From: Symbiodinium natans | Lineage: Eukaryota > Sar > Dinophyceae > Suessiales > Symbiodiniaceae | DNA length: 64,000 nt | Assembly (NCBI GenBank): GCA_905221605.1 | Contig: CAJNDS010000580.1 | Coordinates: 124,664 to 188,663, forward strand | Direction of reading: 5' to 3' | Part shown: positions 9,501 to 17,433 of the stretch, one piece after another | Position numbering within the stretch: the first letter of the stretch is position 1 | Layout of the letters: each line of letters begins with the position of its first letter | Position numbers and translations under genes: made by a program | The notes under the pieces: model-generated | Told to the model about the DNA's origin: nothing | What the model saw: the letters and a program-made list of their open reading frames with translations, nothing else | Databases searched by the model: none

Positions 9501-10026
9501 AGATATTCCTGCCGAAAAAGAAGTGGTTGAGACTTCGGAGACGGAGGTTGCCGTTGAGGAGGAGAAGAAAAAGGTAAAAAAGAAGAGGAAAGCTGCAGCT
9601 ATCGAAGATCCTTACACTCTCATGGTTCCAAAGCCGAAGAAGATGCCGGCGGTCATTGAGAAGGGTGGATCATCATCCAATGTGGTGGTTTCTGCAGTGG
9701 AAAAAGCCTCAAAAGCGCGCACAAAGTCAAATGTCGGTGGAAAGACAAAGAAGAAGGAGAAAAGTCAGAGTCCCAAAAAAGAAGAGGTGGTAATGGTGCA
9801 AGATCCTGAGGAAAAGGATCGTCCATCCGATGCGGAGGCACCAGGGTCTGCCAATGCGAATGAAGAGCTGGATCAATCTTGCCAGGCGATTGAGGATGCG
9901 AAGAGAGAAGGATTGGTATCCTCAATTCAAAGGGGCATACAGGATCCTATTCTTACGATTTCGGACCTGGAGTATATTCTGCTGCAACTTCACCTCAAGA
10001 TTGCCAACAATCGGAAAAAGAAGTGA
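3502..10026 (+). CDS. giant Gag-like RNA-binding protein (S1, six CCCH fingers, SAM-like)
   Basis: The frame is open for 2,174 codons. The true coding part probably begins near 3570 by continuation from ORF1, since the first about 25 residues look like an out-of-frame reading. Domains in order: an S1-like RNA-binding fold (about 225-292, GYGAFLDHGD and GTVKRVEDDGTI); a Trp-rich segment (about 308-338); three CCCH fingers (about 535-555, 629-648, 677-700; C-x7-C-x5-C-x3-H in the first two); a SAM-like helical segment (about 798-856); long disordered stretches; three more CCCH fingers (about 1761-1784, 1794-1815, 1820-1841); and a Lys/Glu-rich tail (about 1983-2094). CCCH fingers and S1 folds bind RNA, so it probably packages element RNA in place of the usual CCHC knuckle. 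There is no reverse transcriptase YxDD, integrase HHCC/DDE or protease D(T/S)G motif in context. It is far longer than usual Gags. Confidence 0.88.
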   Translation: MWYLLFRKVVLEIRRMERKSCVLLEVHVVVRSTGDCNNGAQVSAAADDGGSQVDALVQPEVSSEERNDKGYTGANEAAVVNDGGNSPLEAMEPKELAVEESVPAVDDRLNCPAVEEDLPAAEGETKDSNDGSTPMKGEALPSGSSPEVDTERTTADEAKPLAEKKGGPEIQEHKKDELVGLVEQDEQCDPKVKTKDAPGADDTEMVSEERVKKVPRAGALESPGPHCYQEGDEIMGLVRCINGYGAFLDHGDMNVLIPAEGNNAYQFKFGDTVNGTVKRVEDDGTIILDTFLVLEEDVEDSSSTLRKWKPSGWSTWWTDSWYAGQWYQDSNGQWDWKQEEEQSDEELVVQELSSEERKERQLYGEKIYKALLENGNEEEAYVGKITGMLLGRPMEDLQECVADQAFLNAEARRAYGILQNDGWKPDGTENTGLGELTTFSRTQYHNALFELARRKRRFSRPVVGDAVAVVLDQGEEEFWNALWLDTKLFLQELDGAVQSMSKRENKPMEAYMDPDQYKKAYMTPKTVLSPGYSKLCRFFNKGRCRNGDGCPYEHRRYGEGWPEGGSTDPKNSQEADDEDGNIGDPPTEEGTVDEAQQEREDLAFRAKYNFGKGASKGEPTSGEPKGRLCLYYNQGGCKYGTTCRYLHNDDIALEGTWEPGKAWDNASRKSLRDAGFHHCCFDYYLRGRCRKGLNFCKYSHDEMSEERLSLLKHLVQVANQVRFEKERGWELTDRSTFQPPASGGAESSSSSAPKALQMTNVSQKDGEKGILDEVEADEQKNSVAASTSTQLHNPEEPIENWMARNAHLWVYTPHVSEVMITLGVTNVSDLQEFIFVEDLVDKGINKVTACKILQLVGEVRYRPGGPEKAVPSDASVRVQQSSGNKGTGRAAVRTLTQVREAEDSGAKTMPRGSYRELFDKVRYRDGWTLAQRSPLCVQKLRLVGVGMPPVNPPTKKYRSRSNPVRRGRPLLDKKQVRQVPRSRSQRRVQLAEVVEKPKPLEPVKPRGGLSYPFSRAWADVVDDDDQAEALVSYAASSSDSSEEETNAVQRLKELFLQERDSWRTASRGNVPQSGSSGSNDGPKKSVHLGEGRDKASRGETRQEVTSQVFSLPQPSRRAERSQKRTRDGSVMVGSLAVGSTDEVLPGQGAAGQVNVSESAQVLPGHEVAGQETAPEGAVQISGEETDQKEGEGGSNDLRGNDAKMLDGGPVRSDLQQLLVKGLLTRIYWKVAVGKLPMGQRDCQKGSNKMDRNLVISMSSEGASEQDENLALEDDADQSMGDGAMVMVYDPGTLIQSPTTDWVMRRGLTDRTVWPAMAHLAQRICAEMVQVDEMNAQLGTGTLLFQRRDQGYYTDLHHSFHDNPCLPAVGNYPLSVMGALLSPGLEGEFKNTDKFGTAMEAIAYDWSRSPGMEVHIELMARVAKMVHPFLNLGAQGSVMVSEFLWQRGRARLMEFLQAATCADQLEALWRRMDDDADEEVDPSTAMLEVLGLEDAVLDQGNNESLIPIEDAGGETSGDTGGKGKAPEVSPEEEKSSGSSRLADTRIFLWSVYSRVASNFSMQDRTTGKIFDSTKGYPGEGPNNDDNPSSKGNFPWISEDYLDEVVSKKMERSSEMDGFVPGSEGSLEKVEVENVTASKILMALWKKGHRVGFRRLRRLNASGCKVGAMKRPIKRVQKIGARKAFMKMFNVFGSSQHGSGVGGKPIMKVVGPRPGFPAVLQAPNTDSTSGEGSSPQVHGNVHVEHSRPMDRYEAERLEKRKKGFCYWFGKGKDRCKFGDDCKFIHSEDDVVLHSYWCKYYVAGRECFAGKDCEFSHDATGVRCVQFARSGKCRFGDRCVFGHEVPLEKQRPRSPRTPPRDGPRRKSGANGGKKEISPEQFGDDEEDFMVYDEETKMTELLMEAISFLSNGKSDLARAEADPLFKLLKITGDADYMDQVWVSWTTEMLSVLELLEVVKSYDVSLAEVEEWVNDLRIWYERANLGEEKDPKKGKKRSLEGESSKDIPAEKEVVETSETEVAVEEEKKKVKKKRKAAAIEDPYTLMVPKPKKMPAVIEKGGSSSNVVVSAVEKASKARTKSNVGGKTKKKEKSQSPKKEEVVMVQDPEEKDRPSDAEAPGSANANEELDQSCQAIEDAKREGLVSSIQRGIQDPILTISDLEYILLQLHLKIANNRKKK

Positions 10027-10384
10027 TTGGATGGTATGGATGAAGGGATGGTTTTTCTCTTTCTGGAGACCGGTGCGCTGGAACAGCCAATGTGCTGACA
10101 AAGGTGGTGGTTACTATTAAGGGTATGGAAATCCCTGATAGTAGGAGTCAGTAGCTTTTCGCGTAGCGAAGACCACGGTTTGTGGTGAAGAAGGCCAAGG
10201 AGTCTTCAGTGATGAGAGGATCAAGGTGAAAAAAGATTCTCTATGGGTAGTAGGTTAGCCAATGTGCTATAATTCCGTCCTGGAAGACGTTAAACCACAA
10301 TTTGCATTTCAAGCAGCTGGCTGCTGCCGTAATGGCAGTTTTTGGCCAAAAGATCTGCATCTCCAATGTGTCCTAGGAAATCCT
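10027..10384 (+). other. 3' untranslated interior of LTR element
   Basis: About 360 bp lie between the ORF2 stop and the polypurine tract. I see no coding frame. It holds the small repeat CCTAGG-AAAT-CCTAGG just before the polypurine tract (about 10371-10386). A pol region would normally occupy this position and is absent. Confidence 0.7.
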
Positions 10385-10397
10385 AGGACAGGGGGAG
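10385..10397 (+). other. polypurine tract
   Basis: AGGACAGGGGGAG abuts the TG of the 3' LTR. A G-rich purine run in this place primes plus-strand synthesis in LTR elements. The single C makes it slightly imperfect. Confidence 0.8.
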
Positions 10398-10684
10398 TGC
10401 GGAGCTGCAATTGGTATTGTAGAAAGGAGTTAGTGTTGGAAGTTGGAAGGGTTAATGAACCCGGTAATCGTATTTGGCTCAAGATGGGCTTGAACAGAAA
10501 GCCACAAGTTCAAAAAGAAGTGCCTGGGTTCTTAGGGTTTGGTAAGGGTGTGGATTCCTTCCCCCTTTCCTTCCCCCCTGGGTTGCTCTTATCCGTGTTC
10601 TTGGTTGTTTCTTGGTTCGATCTGGGAAATATAAGTTCAGGGCGATTAGGGGAGTTGATTTCCTTCCTTGGTTGTCCCCCCGTA
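10398..10684 (+). repeat. 3' LTR (287 bp)
   Basis: Identical as read to the copy at 2004-2290. It is followed directly by CCCTAAACCCTACACCC, which restores the interrupted telomere-like repeat and supplies the 3' target duplication. Confidence 0.93.
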
Positions 10685-11028
10685 CCCTAAACCCTACACC
10701 CTGAACCCTGAACCCTGAACCCTGAACCCTGAACCCTAAACACCCACCTGTTGCTGGCCGTGTCCGACCACTGTGCCCAGCCTGTCCGGGGCTCGGGACG
10801 TCCGATCGGCCAAAGGCTTTCCCTAAACCCTAAGCCCGAAACCCTAAACCCTAAACCCTAAACCCGAAACCCCTAACTTTCTGAGGGTTCAGAGGGCTTA
10901 TAGGACTTGCAGAGGTCAGGCGGCTCAGACCTTATAGGCTTAGTTGGCCCTGTGTCAGGCATTGTAGGAGTTTATAGGGTTTACAGGGGTTGATGCGTTG
11001 GCAGGGCTCAGGGTTTAGGGTTTAGGGA
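10685..11028. repeat. telomere-like repeats, CCCTGAA variant then TTTAGGG
   Basis: Five or so CCCTGAA units follow the LTR element, then fillers, a CCCTAAA run near 10830-10870 and TTTAGGG near 11009-11030. No gene is visible. Confidence 0.75.
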
Positions 11029-11286
11029 TTAACCAGAGACGCGCCAGCAATGCGACAGCCACGCCGCCTCCGGACTGGCGTCGTGATCCCAAGAATCGCT
11101 GCCACGCTCGAGTAAGTGCCCTATGTTGGCAAGTCCAGTGGAGCGGAGAACGAAGTCGATCACCGAGCTTGTCAACAGTAACCGCAACGGTGCTTTTCCG
11201 TCCTCGAACTTCGGCACCGCCACCGATTGTAGAGCAGGCACAGCTTCATCCACGATCCTTTTGCTCATGGCCCTGATAGACGCCAT
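11029..11286 (-). pseudogene. possible gene fragment between telomere-like arrays
   Basis: An 85-residue minus-strand frame starts at ATG (11284-11286) and has protein-like composition (for example LLLTSSVIDFVLRSTGLAN). It is not periodic like the surrounding frames. I do not recognise it. It is enclosed by TTTAGGG repeats on both sides and ends just at the array, which suggests a captured fragment of a gene rather than an intact one. The unique filler at 11395-11520 has similar non-repeat character and could be a second captured piece. Confidence 0.35.
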
Positions 11287-12900
11287 CTGACTTTATGATT
11301 CTGCGACCGTGAGACTGGGGAGCCGCTGAGTTTCAGGGGTTTAGGGTTTTGGGGTTTAGGGTTTAGGGTTTTGGGAACACCTGGTCAGCTTGTCCGTACC
11401 TCTGCCGAAGCCGCTCGACAGCTCGCACATCAAGAGCGACGTGATTTGTAGTGGAACGGGTCGTCTTGATGGTCGAATGGTCCCAGAAGGTGCTGGACGC
11501 GATGAGGCTGGACCCCGAAGCACCCTAAACCCTAAACCCTAAACCCTAAACCCTAAACCCTAAACCCTAAACCCTAAACCCTAAACCGACTCCAATCCTC
11601 TGCGGTCTCTTCCCAGATGCCAACCATGCCGTCGGCGTGCCAAGGTGGAGTAGGAGCACGGCTTGCGCTCAGGAAGGGCTTTAGGGTCTAGGGTTTAGGG
11701 TTTAGGGTTTGGGGTTTAAGGTTTAGGGTTTAGGGTTTAAGGTTTAGGGTTTGGGGTTTAGGGTTTGGGGTTTAGGGTTCGGGTTTGCGCCTACAGTTCC
11801 TGGACCTCAGCCTCACGCACATCATGCATGCTCCTCAAGCCGTCCGATGAGAACCAAGCGTTGGACTCAGACTCTTGCCTAAACCCTGGGAAAGCCCAAA
11901 TCAGACCGGTTTAGGGTTTAGAGTTTAGGGTTTAGAGTCTAGGGTTTAGGGTTTGGGCTAAGGGCTGAGGGTTTGGGGTTCAGGGTTTAGGGTTTAGGGT
12001 TGAAGCCCGCTAAGAGCTGAAGCCTCAACTTAGCAACGCGAACCCTCAACTCCACCCCGAAGCCCGAAACCCTTAACCCTAAACCCTCCACCCCTGTACC
12101 CTAAGCCCTAAACCCTAACCCTCCACCCCTATACCCTAGACCCTAGACCCTAGACCCTAGACCCTGAACCCTAAACCCTAAACCCTAAACCCGAAACCCT
12201 AAACCCGAAACCCTAAACCCGAAACCCTGAAACCTGTCCGCCGCCTTCAGGGGCAGCGGGAAGCTGCATCCGCCCCGCTCGCGGCGCGACGTGGCCCTGG
12301 GCTTTAGGGATTTAGGGTTTTAGGGTTTTTAGGGCTTTTAGGTTTTTAGGGCGTTTAGGGTTTTTAGGGATTTAGGGTTTTAGGGCTTTAGGATTGTTGA
12401 GGGATTTAGGGCTTCAGGCTTTGAGGGTTTTGGGGTAATAGGAGCTTAGGGTTTTAGGGTTTTAGCGCTTTAGGGTTTTAGGGTTTTAGGGCTTTAGGGT
12501 TCTAGGGTTTATGGCTTTAGGGATTTGGGGTTTTAGGGCTTTTGGGTTGTAGGGTTGTTGAGTGATGGTGGGTTCAGGGGTTTAGGGTTTAGGGTTCAGG
12601 GTTTAGGGTTTCGGGTTTCGGGTTTCGGGTTTGGGGCTTTAGGGGTTTAGTGTTTTATGGATATTGGGTTTAGGGTTTTATAGTTCTAGGGCGTCAGGGT
12701 TTGTAGGGTCTTAGGGTTTTAGGGTCTTAGGAGCTAGGGTTTGGGGGTGTTAGGGTTTTAGGGTTTTAGGCTTTGAGGGTTTTAGGGTTTTAGGGTTTCA
12801 GGTTTTAGGGTTTCAGGTTTTAGAGATTTAGGGTTTTAGGGTTATAGGGTTTAGAGTTTCAGGGCTTTAGGGGCTTTAGGTATTTAGGGTTTAGGGCTTT
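11287..12900. repeat. telomere-like arrays of both polarities, 8-bp TTTTAGGG variant
   Basis: A regular CCCTAAA run (about nine units) lies at 11521-11587. TTTAGGG-type runs lie at about 11690-11790 and 11909-12002. CCCTAAA/CCCGAAA/CCCTAGA runs lie at about 12060-12236. From 12300 to 12900 the sequence is a loose TTTTAGGG/TTTAGGG mixture. Short fillers separate the arrays. No gene is supported. Confidence 0.8.
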
Positions 12901-12987
12901 GGGTGTTGCGAACAGTTTGGGAGCTGTTCGCGGCTGAACAGAAGGAGGCTCAACTGGCAGTGGGTAGTAGGGTTTACCTTAGGAACC

Positions 12988-13047
12988 CATATGAAGTAGG
13001 GTACATATTTCTTGTACCCCCAACAGGACACCAGGTATATACACTCA
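12988..13047 (+). repeat. dispersed repeat, copy 1
   Basis: This about 60-bp stretch (containing ATATTTCTTGTACCCCC and ATATACACTC) matches 20890-20955 with moderate divergence in the same orientation. The surrounding 12.9-13.4 kb is otherwise telomere-like text and unique filler. Confidence 0.65.
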
Positions 13048-13099
13048 CCAATATGATAAAGGAACCTTATATACACTCACCAAAAACAGTAATCTAAAC

Positions 13100-13835
13100 C
13101 CTGCTTCATATCTGTGTTTTGTAGGTTAGGACGGTTAGGGTTACAAAGCTCCCTTCTGGGATCTCTTAGGACCCTCAACCATAAACCCCCCGAAAAGGTA
13201 GACTTGGAATTCTACGCAAGGGGCATGGCGTTTGGGCTTTTGGGGGCTTTATGCGGGCTTGGGGTTTAGGGGTTAAAGATCCGGATGCTGCCAGGATCTT
13301 TGTCGCTTAGGGTTTAGGCTTTAGGGGTTAGGGTCAAGGGTTGAGGGTTTAGGGTTCGAGGTTTAGGGTTTAGGGCGTTAAGGCTTTAGGGGGATTCTTG
13401 AGTGCACTTCTACAGCGCGCTGCCTCCGCGACAACCTGCTGAGCCTAGACATTCAATTCCAAACCCTCTGTGCTGAACTCGGAAACTACCTTCTCCCCCC
13501 CCCCCCCCCCCCCCTCCGGGACCCCCGGCCCCAGCAGCTCGCGCAGAGCTGCCTCCATGGGCACGTGGAGGCCTCGAGAGGTAGCGTGAGGTGAGGTATG
13601 CTTTGAGGCCCTGAACCCAAAACCCTAGTACACCCTGACCCTAAACCCTGAACCCCGAACCCTCAACCAAAACCCTGAAATCTAAACCCAAGAACCCAAT
13701 GACAAAAGAAACACTTCACTAACTCTAAGTCCGGCTTGCCTTGCTACACCTGCAGGCAGTGAACAAATGCTGGTTTCTGTGGGCTCGGGAGCCAAAATCA
13801 CGACCAGATAGGACTTGGGACGCTGAGCCGATGAC
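13100..13835. other. filler DNA with telomere-like words and poly-C, no gene
   Basis: A mixture of TTTAGGG-like words (13310-13390), unique sequence, a homopolymer of about 19 C at 13495-13514, and CCCTAAA-like words (13620-13700). No credible frame. Confidence 0.6.
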
Positions 13836-13939
13836 TCCTATTTGCTTCAACCCCCCCCCCCCCCTCAAAAAAATATGAATCTTCCTTATAAGGGGTAAGC
13901 TGGGGATTATTAACTTTTATGTTCTTAAGCTCATAGTAG
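13836..13939. mobile_element. MITE-like element, family 1, diverged copy
   Basis: The ends resemble the inverted termini of the element at 16428-16546: CTATTTGCTT at the left, and GTTCTTAAGCTCATAGTAG at the right. The internal block TCTTCCTTATAAGGGGTAA matches the same core. A poly-C run interrupts the left end. It is too short to code and is probably non-autonomous. Confidence 0.55.
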
Positions 13940-14208
13940 ATGATCGACCCCTTTTGCTCCACTGAGGTCCACGCCGGCAGCCTGCGAAATGTCTACAAGC
14001 GGGACTTCTCTGACGACTACCTTGTCCTGACTCGTATGAGATGCTAGGCCTAATTGATTCCTGCAACCCTCAACCCTAAACCCTAAACCCTCAACCAGAG
14101 CACTACGATAAAGAGGCCATGGTGGAGCGTGCCTGCCACTCGCTCTATGTGACTTGAGCCCAGCAAGCCACACACACACACACACACCATGGAAGGGTCG
14201 TTCAAAAG

Positions 14209-14360
14209 TTTAGGGTTTAGGGTTTTTCGGGTTTAGGGCTTAGGGCTTAGGGCTTAGGGCTTAGGGCTTAGGGCTTAGGGCTTAGGGTTTAGGGTTAGGG
14301 TTTAGGGTTTAGGGTTTAGGGTTTAGGGTTTTTGGGTTTAGGGCTTAGGGTTTTTAGGGT
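14209..14360 (+). repeat. TTTAGGG array with GCTTAGG variants
   Basis: A plus-oriented run includes about eight consecutive copies of the GGGCTTA variant (about 14235-14290), then standard TTTAGGG units. Filler follows to 14680 with no supported gene. Confidence 0.8.
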
Positions 14361-14680
14361 TGAGGGTCCCAGCCCTCTTGATACTGCTTTCGATTGCAAG
14401 AGGTACACCTTCATCCCAGGGCCCTAAACCCTGACACCTAAACCCTACCACAATGTTTTGGGGGTCCAGGGTTCTGGGCCTTAATCTCAAAATTTTAGCA
14501 GTTTTTGGGCAAGGGCCCGCATTGTAGCAACTACCCCAAAAGGAACCCCAATGTAGGGTCGATGGGAACTGTGCGGGGGAGCGCGAGGGGCCCCTCAAGC
14601 ATTGGGTTTATAAACAGGGTTGGGAGAACGTCCGAGAGTGGGGTGCAACCGTTTGGGGTTTGGAGTTTGGGCTTAAGAGT

Positions 14681-14794
14681 CCTAAACCCTAAACCCTAAA
14701 CCCTAAACCCTAAACCCTAAACCCTAAACCCTAAACCCTAAACCCTAAACCCTAAACCCTAAACCCTAAACCCTAAACCCTAAACCCTAAACCC
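14681..14794 (-). repeat. regular CCCTAAA array, about 15 units
   Basis: A perfect heptamer run in minus orientation, 114 bp. A G-strand array in the opposite orientation begins only 150 bp later (14940), with unique filler between. The two form a head-to-head pair. Confidence 0.9.
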
Positions 14795-14939
14795 TTCTAG
14801 GTCTAGCACTTGGGGCTTTATAAGGGCAACGCAGACGCGGACTGCATTTGGACACATGCCTCTGGCGCCTTCGCCTGTCGCGCTGCCTCCCTGTACCAGC
14901 AAAAAGATCGACGTGACTGCAGCTCCCGGAGAGCCCCTC

Positions 14940-15045
14940 TTTAGGGTTTAGGGTTTAGGGTTTTGGGTTTGGGGTTTGGGGTTTAGGGTTTAGGGTTTAG
15001 GGTTTGGGGTTTAGGGTTTAGGGTTTAGGGTTTAGGGTTTAGGGT
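14940..15045 (+). repeat. TTTAGGG array
   Basis: Plus-oriented heptamers, mixed with TTTGGGG units, grade into the homogeneous TTTGGGG tract that follows. Confidence 0.9.
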
Positions 15046-15236
15046 TTGGGGTTTGGGGTTTGGGGTTTGGGGTTTGGGGTTTGGGGTTTGGGGTTTGGGG
15101 TTTGGGGTTTGGGGTTTGGGGTTTGGGGTTTGGGGTTTGTGGTTTGGGGTTTGGGGTTTGGGGTTTGGGGTTTGGGGTTTGGGGTTTGGGGTTTGGGGTT
15201 TGGGGTTTGGGGTTTGGGGTTTGGGGTTTGGGGTTT
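15046..15236 (+). repeat. homogeneous TTTGGGG variant array, about 27 units
   Basis: About 190 bp of GGGGTTT heptamers with one TTTGTGG unit. The reading frames over it (Gly-Phe-Gly-Val-Trp or Pro-Lys-Pro-Gln-Thr-Asn periodicities) are artefacts of the repeat. The homogeneity of a variant unit suggests local amplification rather than telomerase addition of the main TTTAGGG unit. Confidence 0.92.
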
Positions 15237-15370
15237 ATCGGGCTTAGGGGCTCTACCCCAAACCCCCAAGACCCTGAACCCTAAACCGCCTGCATCCTCC
15301 TAACTTTAAGTTTGCAGCTCCTGAACAGCCCTAAATCCTGAACTTTTTCCCCTAAACCCTAACCCGAGCA

Positions 15371-15487
15371 TAGTCCACTATTTGCCTAAGAAGCCCCCCT
15401 CCCCCCTCAAGAAATGCACTCTTCCTTCTACGGTACTATGGAACTATTATCATTTTTTTTGGGGATTCTTATGCAGATAGTAGTTGT
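15371..15487. mobile_element. MITE-like element, family 1, second copy
   Basis: The left end TATTTGCCTAAGAAGCCCCC and the right end TTGGGGATTCTTATGCAGATAG are inverted relatives of each other and of the copy at 16428-16546. The core CTCTTCCTTCTA matches the family core. A further right-end-like piece (GGGGGTTCCTAAGCAAACAG) lies at about 15525-15548, so the site may be nested or rearranged. Confidence 0.65.
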
Positions 15488-15548
15488 CGTTTATTCTGTT
15501 TTTCGATCTTTCTTTTTGGGGGGGGGGGGTTCCTAAGCAAACAGTAGT

Positions 15549-16216
15549 ATTTGGGTTTCTTCTGGTTTGCTGGTTTGGAGGATCTCAGGGACTTCAGGGT
15601 TGTTTGGACTGTAGTGCTATGGAGCAGGACCCAGTGAGCCCTCAAAGAACGCGAGCCGCAAAACCACCCATAAAGCCACTCATAAAGCCTCAACCCTGAA
15701 CCCTAAACCCAAACCCTAAACCCTAAACCCCAAACCCTAAACCTCGACTCCGAAACACAAACCAGCAGCACGAATCCACAGCCCGATCACCGTACAGCCA
15801 CAGCCCAAAACCTGAACTCCTAAAGCCCTGAACCCTTGAAGCCTTTGCGTTGAAAAACCCTAAAGCTCCAACCCTAAATGCACCAAAGCATGACCCTAAA
15901 ACCTTTACACCCCAAAAAAGCTAAAGCCCTAAAGCCAACAACCCTAAACCCCAAATGCCCCAGAACCCCTCGAGCCTAATCCAGCCTTTAACGCTCCAAA
16001 CCACCCTGCAGTCCTCAAAAACCCTAAACCCTTAAAAATAACCCAAACACCCCCCACCCTAAACCCTAAACCCTAAACCCTTCAACCCTTAAACCCCCAA
16101 CCAGGGCCATGAGGGACCCGTGAGGGAGTCTTTTCTGGGAGCTGGAATGCCCATGGATTGAGCAAGGCCCAAGGTGAAACACCACAACACACGGCTTCGG
16201 GCGCCCAGGACTCGGG
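15549..16216. other. filler with CCCTAAA-like words, no gene
   Basis: Loose CCCTAAA, CCCTAAAG and CCCAAA words (15690-16090) with unique inserts. No protein-like frame stands out. Confidence 0.6.
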
Positions 16217-16350
16217 ATTGAGGGTTTAGGGGTTTAGGGTTTAGGGTTTAGGGTTTAGGGTTTAGGGTTAAGGGTTAAGGGTTAAGGGTTAAGGGTTTAG
16301 GGTTTAGGGTTTAGGGTTTAGGGTTTAGGGTTTGGGGTTTAGGGTTTAGG
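16217..16350 (+). repeat. TTTAGGG array with TTAAGGG block
   Basis: Standard heptamers interrupted by about four copies of the GGGTTAA variant (16262-16290). Confidence 0.88.
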
Positions 16351-16427
16351 TCTAGGGCTTAACCCACCCAAGCTCATCAGCCGCCTCAGGAGGCCGTCTT
16401 CCTGGCTCGGGCTGGAATTATAAAGCA

Positions 16428-16546
16428 CTTAACTACGAATTGCTTAAGAACCCCCAAAAAGTAAAAACGTGTTCTTCCTTATAAAGGGTAATATAGGGAG
16501 TATCATTGCTTATTCTTTTGGGGTTCTTAAGCAAATAGTAGTTAAG
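16428..16546. mobile_element. MITE-like element, family 1, best copy (119 bp)
   Basis: The terminal inverted repeats are about 31-32 bp: the left begins CTTAACTAC and continues TGCTTAAGAACCCCC; the right ends GGGGTTCTTAAGCAAATAG then TAGTTAAG. The interior is AT-rich (TTCCTTATAAAGGGTAATA) and non-coding. Size, long inverted ends and multiple copies in the window (13836, 15371) fit a miniature inverted-repeat element. I see no convincing target duplication. Confidence 0.78.
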
Positions 16547-16607
16547 GGGGGGATGTAACCTTGGCTGAGGTTCCCTCATACACCCCAGGCTCTCCAAGCT
16601 TCCCTGG

Positions 16608-17035
16608 TTTAGGGTTTAGGGTTTAGGGGTTTAGGGGTTTAGGGGTTTAGGGTTTAGGGTTTAGGGTTTAGAATTTAGGGTTTAGGGTTTAGGGTTTGGG
16701 GTTTAGGGTTTAGGGTTTAGGGTTTAGGGTTTAGGGTTTAGGGTTTAGGGGGTTCCCAGGTAGCTAACCCCCTCCCCAATGAATCCTGTCCCTTAAGAAC
16801 CCGACAAATGGAAGGGGTTGAGGGCTTCAAACAAGATCTGAAGACCGTAGCCTCCACCCCAGACCCAAAAGATTGTAGAATTTAGGGTTTAGGGTTTAGG
16901 GTTTAGGGTTTAGGGTTCAGGGTTAAACTCCGGAACCCAAAGGTTTAGGGTTTGGGGTTTAGGGTTGAGGGTTGAGGGTTGAGGGTTGAGGGTTCAGGGT
17001 TGAGGGTTGAGGGTTTAGGGCTTAGGGTTAAGGAC
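16608..17035 (+). repeat. TTTAGGG arrays separated by filler
   Basis: Regular TTTAGGG runs occur at about 16608-16750 and 16877-16925. A GGGTTGA variant run follows at about 16960-17012. The filler at 16751-16876 is unique and has no supported gene. Confidence 0.85.
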
Positions 17036-17433
17036 AATTAGATATACATGTATATATATACACACATATACATACATGTCTGTGTATAACTCTATTTCCT
17101 TGAAAGCAACCCAGAAACCTAAGCCCAGCACCACTCCAGGCGCCTGTGCGATCGGCCGCGGTGATGCGCATGCGGCGCATGGTGGGCCTCCTGCTGCTTG
17201 GAGGTTCGTGGTACTTATTAACCAATCATACCTGTACTTACGGGGTTTAGGGCTTAGGGTTTAGGGTTTACGGTTTATGGTTTACGATTTAGGGTTTGGG
17301 GTTCAGGGTTTAGGGTCAGGGTTTAGGGTACTTATAACCAATTTGTAAGTGTACATATAACCAACTTATAAGCCCCTTAAGTTGCCCGAATATGGTTTTA
17401 ATTGGGTTGTAAATAAGTACAGTTACTATTGGG

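Larger units (their letters stand above)
2004..10684 (+). mobile_element. non-autonomous LTR retrotransposon with giant CCCH Gag-like protein
   Basis: An 8,681-bp element is bounded by two direct repeats of 287 bp that are identical by eye (2004-2290 and 10398-10684). The 5' LTR is followed at once by GGTTATGAGCCC, the complement of the anticodon arm of a tRNA-Met. This is the half-tRNA primer type known from Drosophila copia. The 3' LTR is preceded by a purine tract ending in AGGGGGAG. The flanks carry CCCTA on both sides (1999-2003 and 10685-10689), a 5-bp target duplication, although the target is itself a CCCTAAA repeat. LTR ends are TG...TA rather than TG...CA. The interior codes only for a Gag-like RNA-binding protein in two overlapping frames. 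I find no protease, integrase, reverse transcriptase or RNase H. The element therefore resembles TR-GAG-type non-autonomous elements that depend on enzymes from a relative. The identical LTRs suggest recent insertion. Confidence 0.92.

Noticed and set aside
3246-9925. Many minus-strand ORFs inside the LTR element
   Set aside because: Shadows of the coding strand. None has a motif or extends beyond the element.
3502-10026. Reverse transcriptase, integrase or protease hidden in the long ORF
   Set aside because: I read through the whole frame and found no YxDD-type, HHCC or DDE-type series, nor DSG/DTG in protease context. Only RNA-binding type motifs appear. A profile search would be decisive.
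15039-15303. Periodic Gly-Phe-Gly-Val-Trp and Pro-Lys-Pro ORFs on both strands
   Set aside because: Translation of the TTTGGGG heptamer array.
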